64,000 nucleotides of DNA, taken from Gyrodactylus bullatarudis. Lineage: Eukaryota; Platyhelminthes; Monogenea; Gyrodactylidea; Gyrodactylidae. Location: NCBI GenBank assembly GCA_012064415.1, contig SSNU01000039.1, forward strand, positions 384,119 through 448,118, given 5' to 3'. The position numbers and the translations under genes are program-made. The notes beneath the pieces were generated by a model that saw only the letters and a program-made list of their open reading frames with translations, ran no database searches and was not told where the DNA came from. This document shows, in pieces, positions 29,909 to 42,055 of the stretch; position 1 is the stretch's first letter; each line of letters opens with the position of its first letter.

Positions 29909-30519
29909 ACAGGTGAAGTACCCGCTTTCTATCCCACTCTGCCCAAATCGTATTTTACATCTCGTTTATATACCTAAACCAGGATTGTTCTTAACCAATG
30001 AGAGAACAGGGAACCTTCAACCAATGAAATTTAAGCACATTTATTTTTTGATTTCTAAGTAGGATTCCTGATGCGTTTTACATGAATAGCCTTAAATAAT
30101 ATTTTATGAAAAATATTTTTATGTACAAGATTTCGTTATATAAAGATCTATTGTTCGGTATGCTTTTCAGAATTCTAGTTTCAGAAATAAGAAAGTTAAG
30201 AAAATCCACGTTTTGAACTATAAAATTAGTACCATTAAATGCAGAATTATAAGTTTAGAATTTCATGCTGAAATATTATTCCGGGTTAAAAACGAAATCT
30301 TGTACATAAAAATATTTTTCATAAAATATTATTTAAGGCTATTCATGTAAAACGCATCAGGAATCCTACTTAGAAATCAAAAAATAAATGTGCTTAAATT
30401 TCATTGGTTGAAGGTTCCCTGTTCTCTCATTGGTTAAGAACAATCCTGGTTTAGGTATATAAACGAGATGTAAAATACGATTTGGGCAGAGTGGGATAGA
30501 AAGCGGGTACTTCACCTGT
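29909..30519. mobile_element. fold-back element with identical 229-bp arms
   Basis: Reading base by base, 29909-30137 and the reverse complement of 30291-30519 agree at every position. Arms start ACAGGTGAAGTACCCGCTTT. The spacer is 153 bp. No protein frame. Perfect arms imply very recent formation, gene conversion, or an assembly fold-over. Confidence 0.85.
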
Positions 30520-31814
30520 TGTTGATTTCTGTAAATTTATATAGAAACACAGAAATTTCCCGAAGCTTACAATTTTGTCAGGTTGTTTTTTTCTTTTTAT
30601 TTCTTATACAACTCATAGCCTAATTGCCTTATAAGATCGAGAAGATATCTTGTAAATAATAAATTCTCATATCAACTCTAAATTTAGATATTCATTTACT
30701 AGACTTTCGAATTAAATGACGATTTCTTTCATCACGACTTCTATACTCTATCACGAATTATCAAGGAAATCAATATCCTTTGACCTTATTTTCCCATCAT
30801 CAATGAAATATATAGAAAGTTTAGTATTCAATATAATCATTACATATCACGAATTATCTCGTTCTCTAATCGTAAATCTTTCATGATACTTATTAGTATC
30901 ATCCCGAAAATGATATGGCGTACAAAACTAATTTCTTGTACTCAAGTTCATCGTTCACAATACCGGTTTAAGATTGTGTTGAAAGAAATAGAAATCTCTG
31001 CTTATAAACTGAGTGACAAAAAGTTAGAGATCTAAAAAAACCATCGGCATTGAACTCTTGAATTTTAATAATTTATATAATTCCAGCTTTTCAAAAATCT
31101 TTACTGGCTTATCTTGTAAGTGATTCGTGGTAATCCTTACAATTTATCATTTCATTACAAAACTGGAAACATGTTTTTCCCCAAGTTTTTCAAGATTAAA
31201 ATTTTCATAACGATACAGTAGTATCTGAATAGATTCGGCAGAATGAATAATTTATCTTCCTTTTAACATTGATTGTATTCTTTAGAAAGAGTCAAGATTT
31301 ACCGCAAAATTCTCAGCGTTCTCTCTTTCTCCGTAATGACTAGGTTTAAAATTCCCTTTTGAAGTCAAAGTTGGTCGATTCTTACATCAAAAATTCGAAT
31401 ATGTTAAATCGAGAGAATGCAAAAATATCAGAATTTTCTACAGCAAATTGTAGAAGTGGGCAATGTGAGTAAGATTCCGAAATATCTTCAATGTGTAATT
31501 TTTGATTCTCAGTCGAATGGTATAAATTTTATCGATGAATTATGAAATGCCCATTAATTAACGCGAAATTTAATGTTTCAAATTCTTATGTTTTCATATC
31601 AAAAAAGCCACATACATTTATTAACGGTGGCAAATTTCTGAGAGCAGATCCGAAATCAACATAAAATTTTATCCGATCAAGATTCTATAAAATGATTTTT
31701 AAAATCCCCAAATGTGTAATTATCACATCTGTGACACTTTTCCTCTGATTAATTGGGATATTTGTATCAACAAATCGAAAGCATTTGTATTCATTGAAAT
31801 CAAATCAAACTTAC
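30520..31814. other. no gene recognised, probably 3' intron or flank of the MOLO-1-like gene
   Basis: A/T-rich; no exon with acceptable splice sites and family similarity was found on minus. 31400-31500 has a short echo of fold-back family B (AGTGGGCAATGTGAGTAAGA). Confidence 0.35.
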
Positions 31815-31918
31815 TTGTACTTTTTCAACAAGAACAAAAGACCATCGGCTATGGTATTTCCAAAGCTTCCTTGCGAGTTAACCGAATGATCAATCAATTT
31901 GGTCGATGGCAGTTTACC
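31815..31918 (-). CDS. MOLO-1-like gene exon 4
   Basis: Acceptor TTGTTGCAG, donor GTAAGT, phase 2 exit. It encodes KLPSTKLIDHSVNSQGSFGN then TIADGLLFLLKKY. The helix end resembles the EGL-x-FLL helix of TPM domains. Confidence 0.68.
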
Positions 31919-34900
31919 CTGCAACAAGGGTCCAACAAAAGTGTATAGCTATTTTAAAAGAAAGGAAAATTACACTCCCCAGTTAAATGTCAACATCTCA
32001 AACTTAAGAATAACTCACGGCTCCTTCAGTCTTTGAGTAGAAGATGATTCCCTTGGCTGATTTTGTTGGACAGCTATCATCGAGTCTCCAACTCTTGTAC
32101 AGGTAATAGGAAAAGACTGAGGCCAAATTCAAAATCTTTGACTGGGGAAGAGATCTATTAGAGAAATGTTCAGAAACTGGGTCAACAATTAAAAGCAGCT
32201 AAAGCCTACCTGATCAATAAACCAAAACCAAATCTCTACGTCCAAAAGGAAACTATTCCAGAAAAAAAGGACTCATTTATGAGATATTCGAAAATAAATA
32301 ATTTTCTCTAAACCTTTCTCATGAGTTTAGATCCAAACGAAAATATTCTTGATGAAGTTCGGCAATATTATCGTTCAAAGGAAATTAAATAATTTTCGAC
32401 TTCTCAACAGCATAGTGATTTTTGTGGGAAATTTACACGTTTAAAATTTATACCAACTGATTCAAGATAGAATTCTCTACAAGTTACATTAAACTGTTGG
32501 TCTTCTTTCCTTGTATACTTTTCCAACATTTGAGTTCAAAGATTCGATTATCTTTCAGATAATCTCATGTTAAAACCAAGTTAAATAGGAAAAATCTTTG
32601 AAAGCTTTTCAATAGCAAACCTTCTATTTTAGATTTTGTGGATATTTTTTTATGCACAGAATGTCATTGAATGCCGATAATTCATAGAATGTTCATTCAT
32701 ATAAGATTTAATATCGTGAATTAAACAGGATTGTTCTTTTTACAGTACAAAATTAACTTCAAGAGACCTGGATTGTGTATGATTAGTTTTAAATTTTTGC
32801 ATTTAAGTTCAGAAAAGTACTCTCTATCATATTTGTAACTTTATCAATTTTTAATTCAATAAAATACTGAAATTTGGGATTAAACGTTTATTCATAAAAC
32901 ATGTATTTTTTTCATTCATGAAGGGGTAGATTGGTTTTTAGGTGAAATTTATCAACCCTTTCTTGACTGATACAAATTGATCTACAATGAACCCATCCCA
33001 GTTTATTAGAACTAGGGCTACCAAAATGCCTTTCTTGAGAGTGAGTCTAAAATACTCTGAAAATATTTAAAATTCATTTTTTTTTTCTAAACCTCTTAAT
33101 AAGAGTTTCAAGTTTGCCTTTTTTGCCTATTTGGAGGAGGCTTGCCTTTTTTAAAAAGGATTGCTTTTTCATTTTTTTCAAGGATTGTGCAAAATTTTTT
33201 GATTTTTTATTTTGATCTTTAAACTCTGATTGTCTGAATCTAATTTTAGGGGGGACTCGGTAAACAGCCAATAGAAATGGCATATCCAACTCAACATTTC
33301 ATTCTCATTCTATTCACTTGAAAGGCTTGAAGAATTGATTAATTTTTTAAAATCACTACTTGTGAGAGACATTCAATTTTATGAATTTACTTTTTTTGCT
33401 TTACTATGTTGTTAAAGCTACTTTTTGGATTATCAATGGCATCTCCTTTAAGTCCTCTTCTAGAAGATATCTTGGAATGCTTCACGTGAGAAACATTCGA
33501 TTTTATGAATTTGCCTTTTTCAGAATTAAAAATTGCTTCTTTTCATTAAAAAGTATGCCTTTTTCTGTTCGCCCTAATTATAGAACCAATAAAATTATCA
33601 GATGTTGTTAATAACACTGCATAATCAGAAATGAACAGTTCTCAGAAAAAACTAATCATTATTTGAAAATTACCACTAGTCTGTATGAAAATTCTTCTTA
33701 AGCATTTTAAAGAATTTTAGGAAAATGGAATTTATGGGTATAAGAACAACAAAATTTTTGAATTAGATTAATGAAAATCTTCTTTTCTGAATAAAAGCGT
33801 TCGAATTAACAAATTTGTATTATTTCGTAGTACCCTAATATCTATCTTGCCTAACATGTCTAGTTATTTTGAAAAGAAAAAGAACTTACAGGATAAATTC
33901 TGCATGTATTATATCTTCATTTTCGTTCAGACATTTTCCTTACTTGCCGAAAGTGAAAAAAACATTGTTACACGAGAAAAAATAAAATACGTACAAAAAA
34001 TTTCCCAGAACAAATACCGCCAAGCATATTATTTTTCTACGAGAAAATAATTTCTCAACAATTTTATATTTTATTCTTTTCAACCTACCCAACATTCATT
34101 CTATCAGTGAGGGCAATGGCCAACGTGGGATCAGGCTTTGACGAATCACATCTGTAACCTCGATTGACGTTTTCATTGATATCCTTCAATTCAGCAGACA
34201 ACTTCTCAACTAAAATGAAATATACAAACTTATTAGTGGAATCTTAGGTTGATCAAGAAAACTCTATACTAAAGCTAGTTAATATGAAGATGGGAATTTA
34301 TGCTTTTAACAAAATTATGAATTTTTTCACCAAGAAATCGAATTTGATCAAGATTTTTTGGAATCTAGATCGTAGGTTCCACTTTCAGGATCTGAAGAAA
34401 AAAATTTGAAAAAAATCAAATTTTAAGAAAGTTATGGCATATTTCAAATCTAGCGATGGCGCAGGATTCCCATTTTTTTGAACTTTGAGTTAATAATTTT
34501 TGTTGATTTAAAAGTGAGAGGGTGATCAAAAGTTGATTTTCAGGATCACGATTAGTCAAAGAAACCGATTATGACTATGAAAATTTCAATGGACTCGCCA
34601 ATTTCCAGGGATCTTGAATCATCAAAATTTCATCGATTTTCAAGTAGTAAAAATGTTCAAAAAATCACAATTCGATTTTCACAAGAAGAGGGGCGGATTC
34701 TCAAAATCTGAATCAGTATATTTGATTTCTTTGACTAATCGTGATCCTAAAAATCAACTTTTGATCACTCTCTCACTTTTAAATCAACAAAAATTATTAA
34801 CTCAAAGTTCAAAAAATGGGAATCCGGCGCCATCGCTAGATTTGAAATATGCCATAACTTTCTTAAAATTTGATTTTTTTCAAATATTTTTTCTTCAGAT

Positions 34901-36661
34901 CCTGAAAGTGGAAGAAAAATTCGATTTCTTGGTGAAAAAATTCATAATTTTGTAAAAAGCATAAATTCCCATCTTCATATTAATTAGGTGTAGATACTCC
35001 TTTGCACACTGATTGGCTGGCCTAAATACCTTGAACGAGTTTCTCTATACTCCTAATAAATAGCTTTTTCACCCGAGAAACTCCTCAATTTCAGGTTTGT
35101 AGAGTGGGTCCCTAAAATAGACTAATAGCTAAATACCGGACTGGTGATCCATATCATATTATAGATTTTTATAAGAAGTCTAGGAAACATAAATATCAAA
35201 ATATGATTTTGGAGCCTATAGAAATTAAACTAAGCGAGGTTCTTAATGTTAATAAGACGTATATAAATTTAAGAAGAAATCTGATTGGTTTAACGTTTTT
35301 GATTTGAAACACAAGGTTTTAAGCAGTTTAAGTTTAGTGAATAATCTCACGCCAGAAAAAGAATACGAAATGTATTTAAATTTTTTAAATTCTTAATTTC
35401 AATTTTCTTTCAAGTGATGAGTTATAAAATATTATGGTCGTATTCAAGATCATAGAAATTGACCATAGAAACTAACATAAAAGTTCGATTATCAAAGAAG
35501 ACAAAAGGCATACTGTAGTTCCCTAATGAGGGTGAAACTATAGTATGAGTTCTCGCTTGATCTTTGAATGTGTGAAATTTCTTTCTGAGTTTGAAGTTTG
35601 ACTAGATCTATTGTAGAATAAAAAATTAGCAAAAGTCTCATTAGGGGCTAATATCTAGATAAGACTGATTCAGTTAATACAGTAGCCTCCTTCATATCGG
35701 CATACTTATAGTAAATATTTTTGTATTTAACAAAAATATGCCATCACTATCCATTCAAGAAAGAAATAGAGAGATAGAAAATAGATCAACATTTTTCTCA
35801 CTTCCCTGCCCATCAATATGTAAATTCACATTGCTTATCTGGTCGTAAATTGTAACATTCAATGTTGAAAGTTTATCAATTACCAGATAAAACGATTCCA
35901 GAGGGAATAAACTGATACAGTTGGAAGATTGCAATTTCATAACTTCTACAAACATCTCAAATGTTTCCCGATGCAACTATAAAGCCTATAAGCAAGTTGA
36001 AATGTGTTTCTCCAACCAGATTTTAAAAATTCTCACATTGACAGATTTTTTAATATTCAGAAACCGATACAGAAGGATTTTGAATTATCGAAATTTCCTT
36101 GATCAAAAACTCCCAAACAATATGGAGATAAATATATAGATCAGTCTAGAATTGACTTTCTTGTCTAATTGTGATCTGGGAAAATATCTTTTAATCACCT
36201 TCCTTTGAGATCAAAAAAATTTTATCCCTCAAATTTCGGAAAAATGAGAATTTAATGAATGCCCTTGTTTTCTTCTTATTTGAGGATTGAATCAGACCAA
36301 GACTTGTCAGACATAATAGGCATGTTTTTAAAAAAAGCCTCTTAGTTACAAATACACAAGATTCATTTTGACCAACCTCCTGATAAGTTATCAACTTCCT
36401 TGAGATTGAAAAATATTTGAGAAAGCCTGATCGATTGATCAGAAAAAACTCACCCTCTTCTGGTGTTAACAGGCCATCAGGGTCACAAATGTAGTTCTTA
36501 CTGGGACTTGTCACATGCGTCGACTTTGGCAGACAGGCATCAACAGACTGTAGACTGGGATAGCCCTTGACTTTATCTTGAAATTCAGGCGGATAGTCCA
36601 GGGCTCCATTGACAACATGGAATAGGAATACGATTGCAGCAATTTTACTCATCAAAAGCAT
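31815..36661 (-). CDS. TPM-domain protein, MOLO-1-like (3' incomplete)
   Basis: Secreted or membrane protein with a TPM (TLP18.3/Psb32/MOLO-1) domain. In nematodes MOLO-1 modulates acetylcholine receptors; other animal members are uncharacterised. Four exons on minus: 36454-36661, 34089-34209, 32019-32154, 31815-31918. Phases (1, 2, 0, 2) match throughout, giving 189 codons. Signal peptide MSKIAAIVFLFHVVNG, then YPPEF, Cys-bracketed YICDPDGLLTPEE, helix VEKLSAELKDINENV, RCDSS, the TPM strand TLAIALTDRMNVG, helix SVFSYYLYKSWRLDDSCP, strand KGIIFYSKTEGA, and exon 4 helix ADGLLFLLKKY. CDPDGLL-x-PEE and IAIAL are the family signatures. The expected C-terminal membrane segment is not placed; candidates lie at 27640-28200. 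Confidence 0.75.
32019..32154 (-). CDS. MOLO-1-like gene exon 3
   Basis: Acceptor TTTCTCTAATAG, donor GTGAGT, phase 0 exit. It encodes SLPQSKILNLASVFSYYLYK then DDSCPTKSAKGIIFYSKTEG. The GIIFYS strand is the TPM core. Confidence 0.75.
32990..33610. repeat. dispersed repeat in MOLO-1-like gene intron 2
   Basis: It starts ACTAGGGCTACCAAAATGCC, matching 1010-1030. The following T-rich sequence contains repeated GCCTTTTT words on both sides. Short frames here are low-complexity artefacts. Confidence 0.45.
34089..34209 (-). CDS. MOLO-1-like gene exon 2
   Basis: Acceptor CATTTTAG, donor GTAGGT. It encodes VEKLSAELKDINENVNRGY then RCDSSKPDPTLAIALTDRM. No ATG-initiated frame exists, so it is easily missed. 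Intron 1 carries a family A fold-back. Confidence 0.75.
34270..34988. mobile_element. fold-back element family A, copy 1
   Basis: Ends are CTAGTTAATATGAAGATGGG and the inverse CATCTTCATATTAATTAGGT. Arms extend about 330 bp and carry GGAATCTAGATCG and TCCACTTTCAGGATCTGAAG. It is highly similar over its full length to 48463-49169. It lies in intron 1 of the MOLO-1-like gene. Confidence 0.85.
36454..36661 (-). CDS. MOLO-1-like gene exon 1
   Basis: ATG at 36661, signal peptide, then YICDPDGLLTPEE. The donor GAGG/GTGAGT (GT at 36452-36453) is phase 1. A longer unspliced frame to 36191 is intronic read-through. Confidence 0.78.
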
Positions 36662-37130
36662 TTTTTCCCTCTTTGAAAAACCTTGGTTAATATGATCTCT
36701 GATACAAGTGAATTGGACGAGCGTCTTTAAGTCAGTTTAAACCTTGTTTCTTCGATGAAACCTACCAACCAAACATAAACATTTGTCGTTGTTTGTATAT
36801 ATATCAAGATAGACACGTATATTATTCTTGCATATATCGAATATATCCAATACATAAGTAAGATGAACATACACACCAATATATATTTTCAGATTTTATA
36901 GGATAATAAAATAAATAGGCATGTATTATTGAAAGCAGGTTCTTTATCGATAATTGTCTTGTAAAATACCTTTGTGGATTAAATCTTGAACATGTGTTTC
37001 ACCCAAGAAATAAACATCACCTGCTCTCAGAAATTATAACTAGTGAGAAATACAATCTATAAATTGAATTCTAAAAATATCCTAGTGTTTTGATAAAAGT
37101 CTATGGTTACTTTTACATAAGAGTTATTTG
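36662..37130. promoter_or_regulatory. upstream region of the MOLO-1-like gene
   Basis: The first 250 bp contain A/T-rich and TATATAT words (36796-36870), compatible with a promoter, but no defined site. Beyond 36900 nothing is recognised until the PLE fragment. Confidence 0.3.
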
Positions 37131-37235
37131 CTGAGAAAAAAACTCTATTAGTTTACAAATTCCAATGTGATTGTGGAGCCTCATATATATGTAAGTAGAA
37201 CTATTAGGAAATTATCTACACGAGCAGTGGATCAG
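37131..37235 (+). mobile_element. Penelope-like element fragment (GIY-YIG start)
   Basis: The plus frame reads TLLVYKFQCDCGASYI-like sequence with errors (AATTCCAATGTGATTGTGGA), followed by AGAACTATTAGGAAATTATC. It equals the start of the GIY-YIG domain at 62518-62590. Confidence 0.7.
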
Positions 37236-37502
37236 CTTTGAATGTTTGATGAATTCTTTTCATAAAAAAGTACCTCTTCAAGTAACTTTTTATTCAAGAT
37301 ATTATTTTGTACTTGAATTAATTTCCGGAGACAAAAAAGCATGTTTGATAAATGAATCGAGAGGCTGACTTGTCTGAATATTTTCATTTTAATAATAAAA
37401 TCACATTTCACACATAGACATTAATGTTAAAGTTAATTTTCATAAAGATCAAACCAATTAAATTGATGTCAAGCGTAGAATATTTTTACAGCAGTTCGTC
37501 TC

Positions 37503-37860
37503 AACATGTTGTAAAGTTGGTTGATATGAAGTTGCGAATCTGTGATTTTTCACAGAAATTTCGATGTTTTCATCAAGAATTCGGAGAATTTTTCAAAGTT
37601 TTTATGGAGTCCTACTCAAAATCTCCTTTTTTTGAACTTTAAACCGAAAAGTTTTATTGATTTAAAAGGTGGAGGTCGATTAAAAGATGTTTTTCAGAAT
37701 TGAGATTAGATAATGAAACTGAATAGCACCGTCAAATTACCGAAAGTTAGCCCATTTTCGAGAGATTTTGAATAATCGAAATTTCATTGATTTTCAAGTA
37801 GTGAAAATGATCAAAAAATCGAATTTCAGCTCTCAAACGATAATGCTATGCATCAGATAA
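37503..37860. repeat. fold-back family B, left arm only
   Basis: It starts AAAGTTGGTTGATATGAAGT and contains ATCAAGAATTCGGAGAATTT and GATTTTCAAGTAGTGAAAAT. The right terminus is absent. Confidence 0.6.
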
Positions 37861-38414
37861 CCAAGTTTCTGAATTTCCAAGCTTAATAGGGATTCTTGAG
37901 ACTGTATCATGTATGTCAGAAATATTTGATTCTTATATAAACCCATGCTCTGAAGAACCCCGGTAATTACTTGAGTTAGAGTTTGCAGTTATTTTTGGTT
38001 TTAAATCGGGTCATGTCCCGTTATTCATGATTTTTTCAGATTGAAAATAAACTCTCAAGATTGAAGCTTTATCGGCTTTATTGCCATTATCGAGCGGATA
38101 TTATAGCTGAAAAGCAATTCATGATCCAATCGCAATAAAGAATAGAATATTTCTGCTTTAAATTTCTTTTGAATAATTTATTATCAAGAAATATAGATAA
38201 TGAAAACTTTTTAACTAACTTAAACTGAGTTAAACTGATGAGCAACGATTCACTAGTGTATACGATTATCAAAACTCCAAACTAAAATTACCTAGTTAAG
38301 GTCTATTCTTATATAGATTCTCTGGAAACTAGACAAATATTCACGTAAATTTCCAAATATCTCCGTAAATCCACATAAAATCATAATTGGAAATGTAGAA
38401 AAAAGGATATATTT

Positions 38415-39170
38415 CACATAAAGTTGGTCTAGTAATTCGATTGAGTAATAGGATAAGAAGGATAGCAAGCCCAGAAGAAATTCCTAAGGAAATGGAGAAT
38501 TTGAAGTTATGTTTAATAGAAAATGGGTATCCTAATAAATTTGTGGACAAATTTATCAACTTACCAGTCAAGGGTGATGGTTTTAGTAATGATTTGAAGG
38601 GGAATGTTGACAAGTCTCATCGATCAAAATTATATCAAAATAAAATTGAAAATTGTATCTAAAACTCAGAGATTGTTCAATTTGATTCACAAAGATTTAC
38701 TGAAACCTGAAGAGAAGACTGTGGATCTTCTTATATAAGACGTACAATTAGAAAGTTGTCAAATAGAGGGAACGATCATATCAAGAAAGATACAGTGATA
38801 ACTAGGCATCTTAAACAGGCTTCAATTTCAAACTTTTCAATTTTATACAAAAACCCGAGTGATGACAGTACAGACGTTTGGGTGAAGGAAAACTATATAT
38901 AAACCAAACTTGTGTGTTCAAAAGAATTATTCCTATAACCTTCAACTACCTTGGCCTATGTGAGCTTTTTCACTTTTCTCTCCACTGTTGCTATTTATTG
39001 GAGAGTTTTGGTGTTTTTTTTCAGCTTACAATATATTCTTATATTCTCTGACTTTTACTATTTCTTTCAAAAAATTTGTAAATTATTGTATTTTCATTCA
39101 ATTATTTAACTCTTATCATTTTTAAAGTGGTACCACTGAGGAACCTTTTGAGAAATGTACATTTGGTGTT
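38415..39170 (+). mobile_element. Penelope-like element, 5'-truncated copy 1, degenerate
   Basis: It begins at CATAAAGTTGG like the 62158 copy. An intact stretch encodes RIRRIASPEEIPKEMENLKL, then ENGYPNKFVDKFINLP (the RT-to-endonuclease linker). GIY-YIG sequence follows from about 38695 with frameshifts and a deletion of the CDCG region. The RT core is missing. It ends with a hammerhead ribozyme at 39132-39167. Confidence 0.8.
39132..39167 (+). ncRNA. minimal hammerhead ribozyme at PLE 3' end (copy 1)
   Basis: Order 5' to 3': stem I strand ACCA (39132-39135); core CTGAGGA (36-42; the variable position 7 is G); weak stem II (43-51); core GAAA (52-55); stem III palindrome TGTACA closed by A-T; U16.1-H17 (TT, 39162-39163); stem I partner TGGT (39164-39167). 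It matches the type I minimal hammerheads known from Penelope-like elements. Confidence 0.75.
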
Positions 39171-39539
39171 AATATATCCCTTTTTTCTACTTATCCAATA
39201 GAAAAATAGGCAACATTTCTAGATTTCAATTAAATAATAATTGCTTATTTCATTCAAAACTATACCTATTTGTGAATGTATTTATCCCTCAAAAACATTT
39301 TATCGATTCCCTAGAGATTCAATCAATCAAAGTTTTTGTTCCAAATGAAAAAAAAACAATTATAAAATTGCTAGCCAAATTCACTCCATATTTTTTTCTC
39401 CCTTTTTCCCAAATGAAATTCTATTTTTTCAATATCCCTTCAGTTTACATATTCTTTTGCTACAATTAATTTCCTTCTCTTAAGCTGGTATTTTTCAATA
39501 AAAACCGTCTACAATTCAGTCAAAAAACACAAATAATTC

Positions 39540-40640
39540 ACGAATTTCAAATCAATAAAAAGTTTTAGTTCAAAGCTCGAAAAAATGGGTTTTTGGTGCC
39601 GAATCGAAATTTCTTTTCAAATCAGTGAAATAAAGATTTTGTATTTTTCTACTCCTATCAGCAACTAATCCAATTCAAAATAACTTTATATGTTTCTGGG
39701 ATAAGATTAACATAATTGTGAAAATTTTGAAATAAAAGACGTTTTAGAATGCTTATTTACATTTACGTTAATTTATCCGCGTTATTTCCTACAAAAAAGT
39801 TACAAAAATTATTTAAACCCTAACTGGAAGATATGATTCTATAGTCCACTGAATACTCTTGAAATCTTAATGGCCCAGTTCTAAAACAAATATCTTTTTG
39901 AAGACAACAGATGCCTGATTTCCTCAAAAATATTTTGAGCTTGCTCACGAAAATGAAATCTGTCGACATCACCTTAGTAACAAAAAAGAAAGGGGAAACA
40001 GAGATGAGATTACCAACTAATAATCAGACAATAGATGTATTCCTCACAGCCCCAAGAGTATGAGCACATTCAACCCCCATTGGTCAATCTTGAATGAATA
40101 ATTGCTATTGGTCAGATTTTATAATGTTCCTTAAACTTGCATAAATGTATCTAAAGTCGGTGTTTGGTTTGAACATTTATCTCAATCAGCCTACTTTGTT
40201 TGAGAAGGGATGAAAAAGTTGTTGCTTAGTTCAATAATATGCATAAAATAGTGTAAAATTATTATGCCCTCAGAATAAAAATGTGACAAGCTTAAAAACA
40301 TGCAATATATGCGGTCTAGAATCTTTAAAAACAGTTTTCACATGCGCATTCGCCTTGGATTTCTAAAAAGGGTATATGAAAGTTGCAAAACATATTTTCT
40401 TGTCGCCCTACTCATCGCCAATCTAATATAAAAGAGTAAAAGGTATGGAAAGTGGTATCTTTTATACATTACCTGGTTAGACTGATTGTAGTTTATGCTT
40501 CAACTTCTATCAATTTTAATTATCATCCTACCAATTAAGGCAATCACAATCAGACTAGTCCAGTTAATCAACACTTTTGCTTGATTGACTAAAATTAATA
40601 TCGTTATGATTTTAATGATTTTATGCACCAGAAAAATACA
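39540..40640. other. no gene; fragments of fold-back families
   Basis: 39540-39610 echoes family B (TTCAAAGCTCGAAAAAATGG). 39690-39750 echoes family C (TTTCTGGGATAAGATTAACA). The remainder is unassigned A/T-rich sequence. Confidence 0.4.
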
Positions 40641-40872
40641 TGAAAATTTTATCCCAAACGTGAGTATGAGTGGGCGTACTATTAAAATTTAATTAGCTTT
40701 AACATTGGAAATTTTATTTAATTTTTTAGTATATCTCAAGGATGTAATTCTGCCCAATATTTTTATTCTTAAGCTAAAGAAAAATTATCATGTTTCAGTT
40801 ACTTTTGGGTAGTCTCGATTTTTCTCATATTCAACATTGGCTGACATAAGTTGCCTTATTTCTTCGAAAATA

Positions 40873-41181
40873 TTATGAGGTGCTGGCTGAAATTGAACAA
40901 ACCAAGTTTTCGGTGGATAAAGCTTTACTTTCGTCGGTTCTCTTCGGACCAAACACAGACTTGTTATATTTATAAAACATTATAAAATCTGGCCAATAGT
41001 ATTCATTTAACCATTCGCGACCAATGAGAGCAGAGGAGTGTCTAAGCTTGCGTTCATCATTGCTCTCCGGGGTTGTGTGATTTCCAAGTGGATTGGAACT
41101 GTTAGAGATTGTTTCGATGGGGGTTTCACAACTAGAATGAGAGTCGATATCAACTAATGTTGAGATTTGTGTTACATTCAA
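40873..41181 (-). CDS. orphan ORF, about 102 residues, unrecognised
   Basis: Open frame with balanced composition (LRHSSALIGREWLNEYYWPD, FIMFYKYNKSVFGPK). The nominal first codon is TTG. The only upstream ATG (about 41210) is one frame off across an A8 run, so the true start may need an upstream exon, or an indel separates it. No signal peptide and no domain recognised. Flanking segments 40650-40790 and 41345-41470 share TCTCA(A/G)GG(A/G)TGTAATTCTG, suggesting it is embedded in a duplicated or mobile segment. Confidence 0.3.
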   Translation of the reverse strand: MNVTQISTLVDIDSHSSCETPIETISNSSNPLGNHTTPESNDERKLRHSSALIGREWLNEYYWPDFIMFYKYNKSVFGPKRTDESKALSTENLVCSISASTS

Positions 41182-41502
41182 TCTAGTTTGTAGTTTCTTT
41201 TTTTTGAAATTGCAACATTATATTAAGTAAACTGATATAAATAAGATAAATATGTACAGAGAAATCATAGATGTTCAAAATATAGTTTCTAGAAAAAAAA
41301 TCATAAAATCCAGAAGCAAGACGATTCTGGGCTATCGTTATCCGATTCTCTTATCGGGTATTCATCAGGTATATCATATTTTAGGTACATCTCAGGGGTG
41401 TAATTCTGCCCAATTTTTATATTTAAGTTTTAGAATATTGATTCGTGTTTCAGCTATTAAAACTTGATTTTTTTCATATTCAAAAGTTTTTTTTGTGGTC
41501 TT

Positions 41503-42055
41503 AAGTATCCTACTCATCTTGCGCACTTCTACGGTTTGAAGAAAAAAATTCTGAAAAATTCTTTTTACTGAAAGATGTTGTTATTTTTCAAATTTCGATT
41601 TGACGCCAAACTTTGAACTGAAATTTTTTTTTGATTTCAAAGCAAGAGAATGAACAAAAGTTGATTTTGAGGATCACAATAAGACAAAAAAGCCAAATAT
41701 CGCCGACGAATTCTCTAAAGATCGAGGGATTTTGATTTGTCGAATTTTCATTGATTTTCAAGTAGTGAAAATGATCAAAAAATCGAATTTAAGGTCCCAA
41801 ACGATAATGAACTTATACATCAGACAGATTCAGGATATTTAAATTCTTTCTCTTATTGTCATCCTAAAAAACATCTCTTGACCAACCTCCCACTTTCAGC
41901 CCAAATTTTGAGTTTTAAGTTCGAAAAAGTGGGATCAAATCGTAAAAGTGGACTACATGAGTAGAATTTAAAAACATATTCGAATTTTTGAGGAAAAAAT
42001 CCTGGTTTTTCGTAAAAATCATGTTCTCCCAACTTATTATTAACCAACTTTATTT
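41503..42055. mobile_element. fold-back family B, degenerate
   Basis: Left part CCTACTCATCTTGCGCACTT; interior GATTTTCAAGTAGTGAAAAT; right end CCCAACTTATTATTAACCAA. The arms are diverged and partly deleted. Confidence 0.6.

Noticed and set aside
33074..33289. Lys-rich 71-codon minus ORF
   Set aside because: Low-complexity product of T-rich repeat sequence.
34614..34955. 113-codon plus ORF
   Set aside because: It lies inside a palindromic fold-back element, and the same frame recurs in the sister copy at 48797; a by-product of the repeat.
36191..36453. C-terminal extension of the 156-codon frame of the MOLO-1-like first exon
   Set aside because: A GTGAGT donor and the matching exon 2 show that this part is intron read-through.
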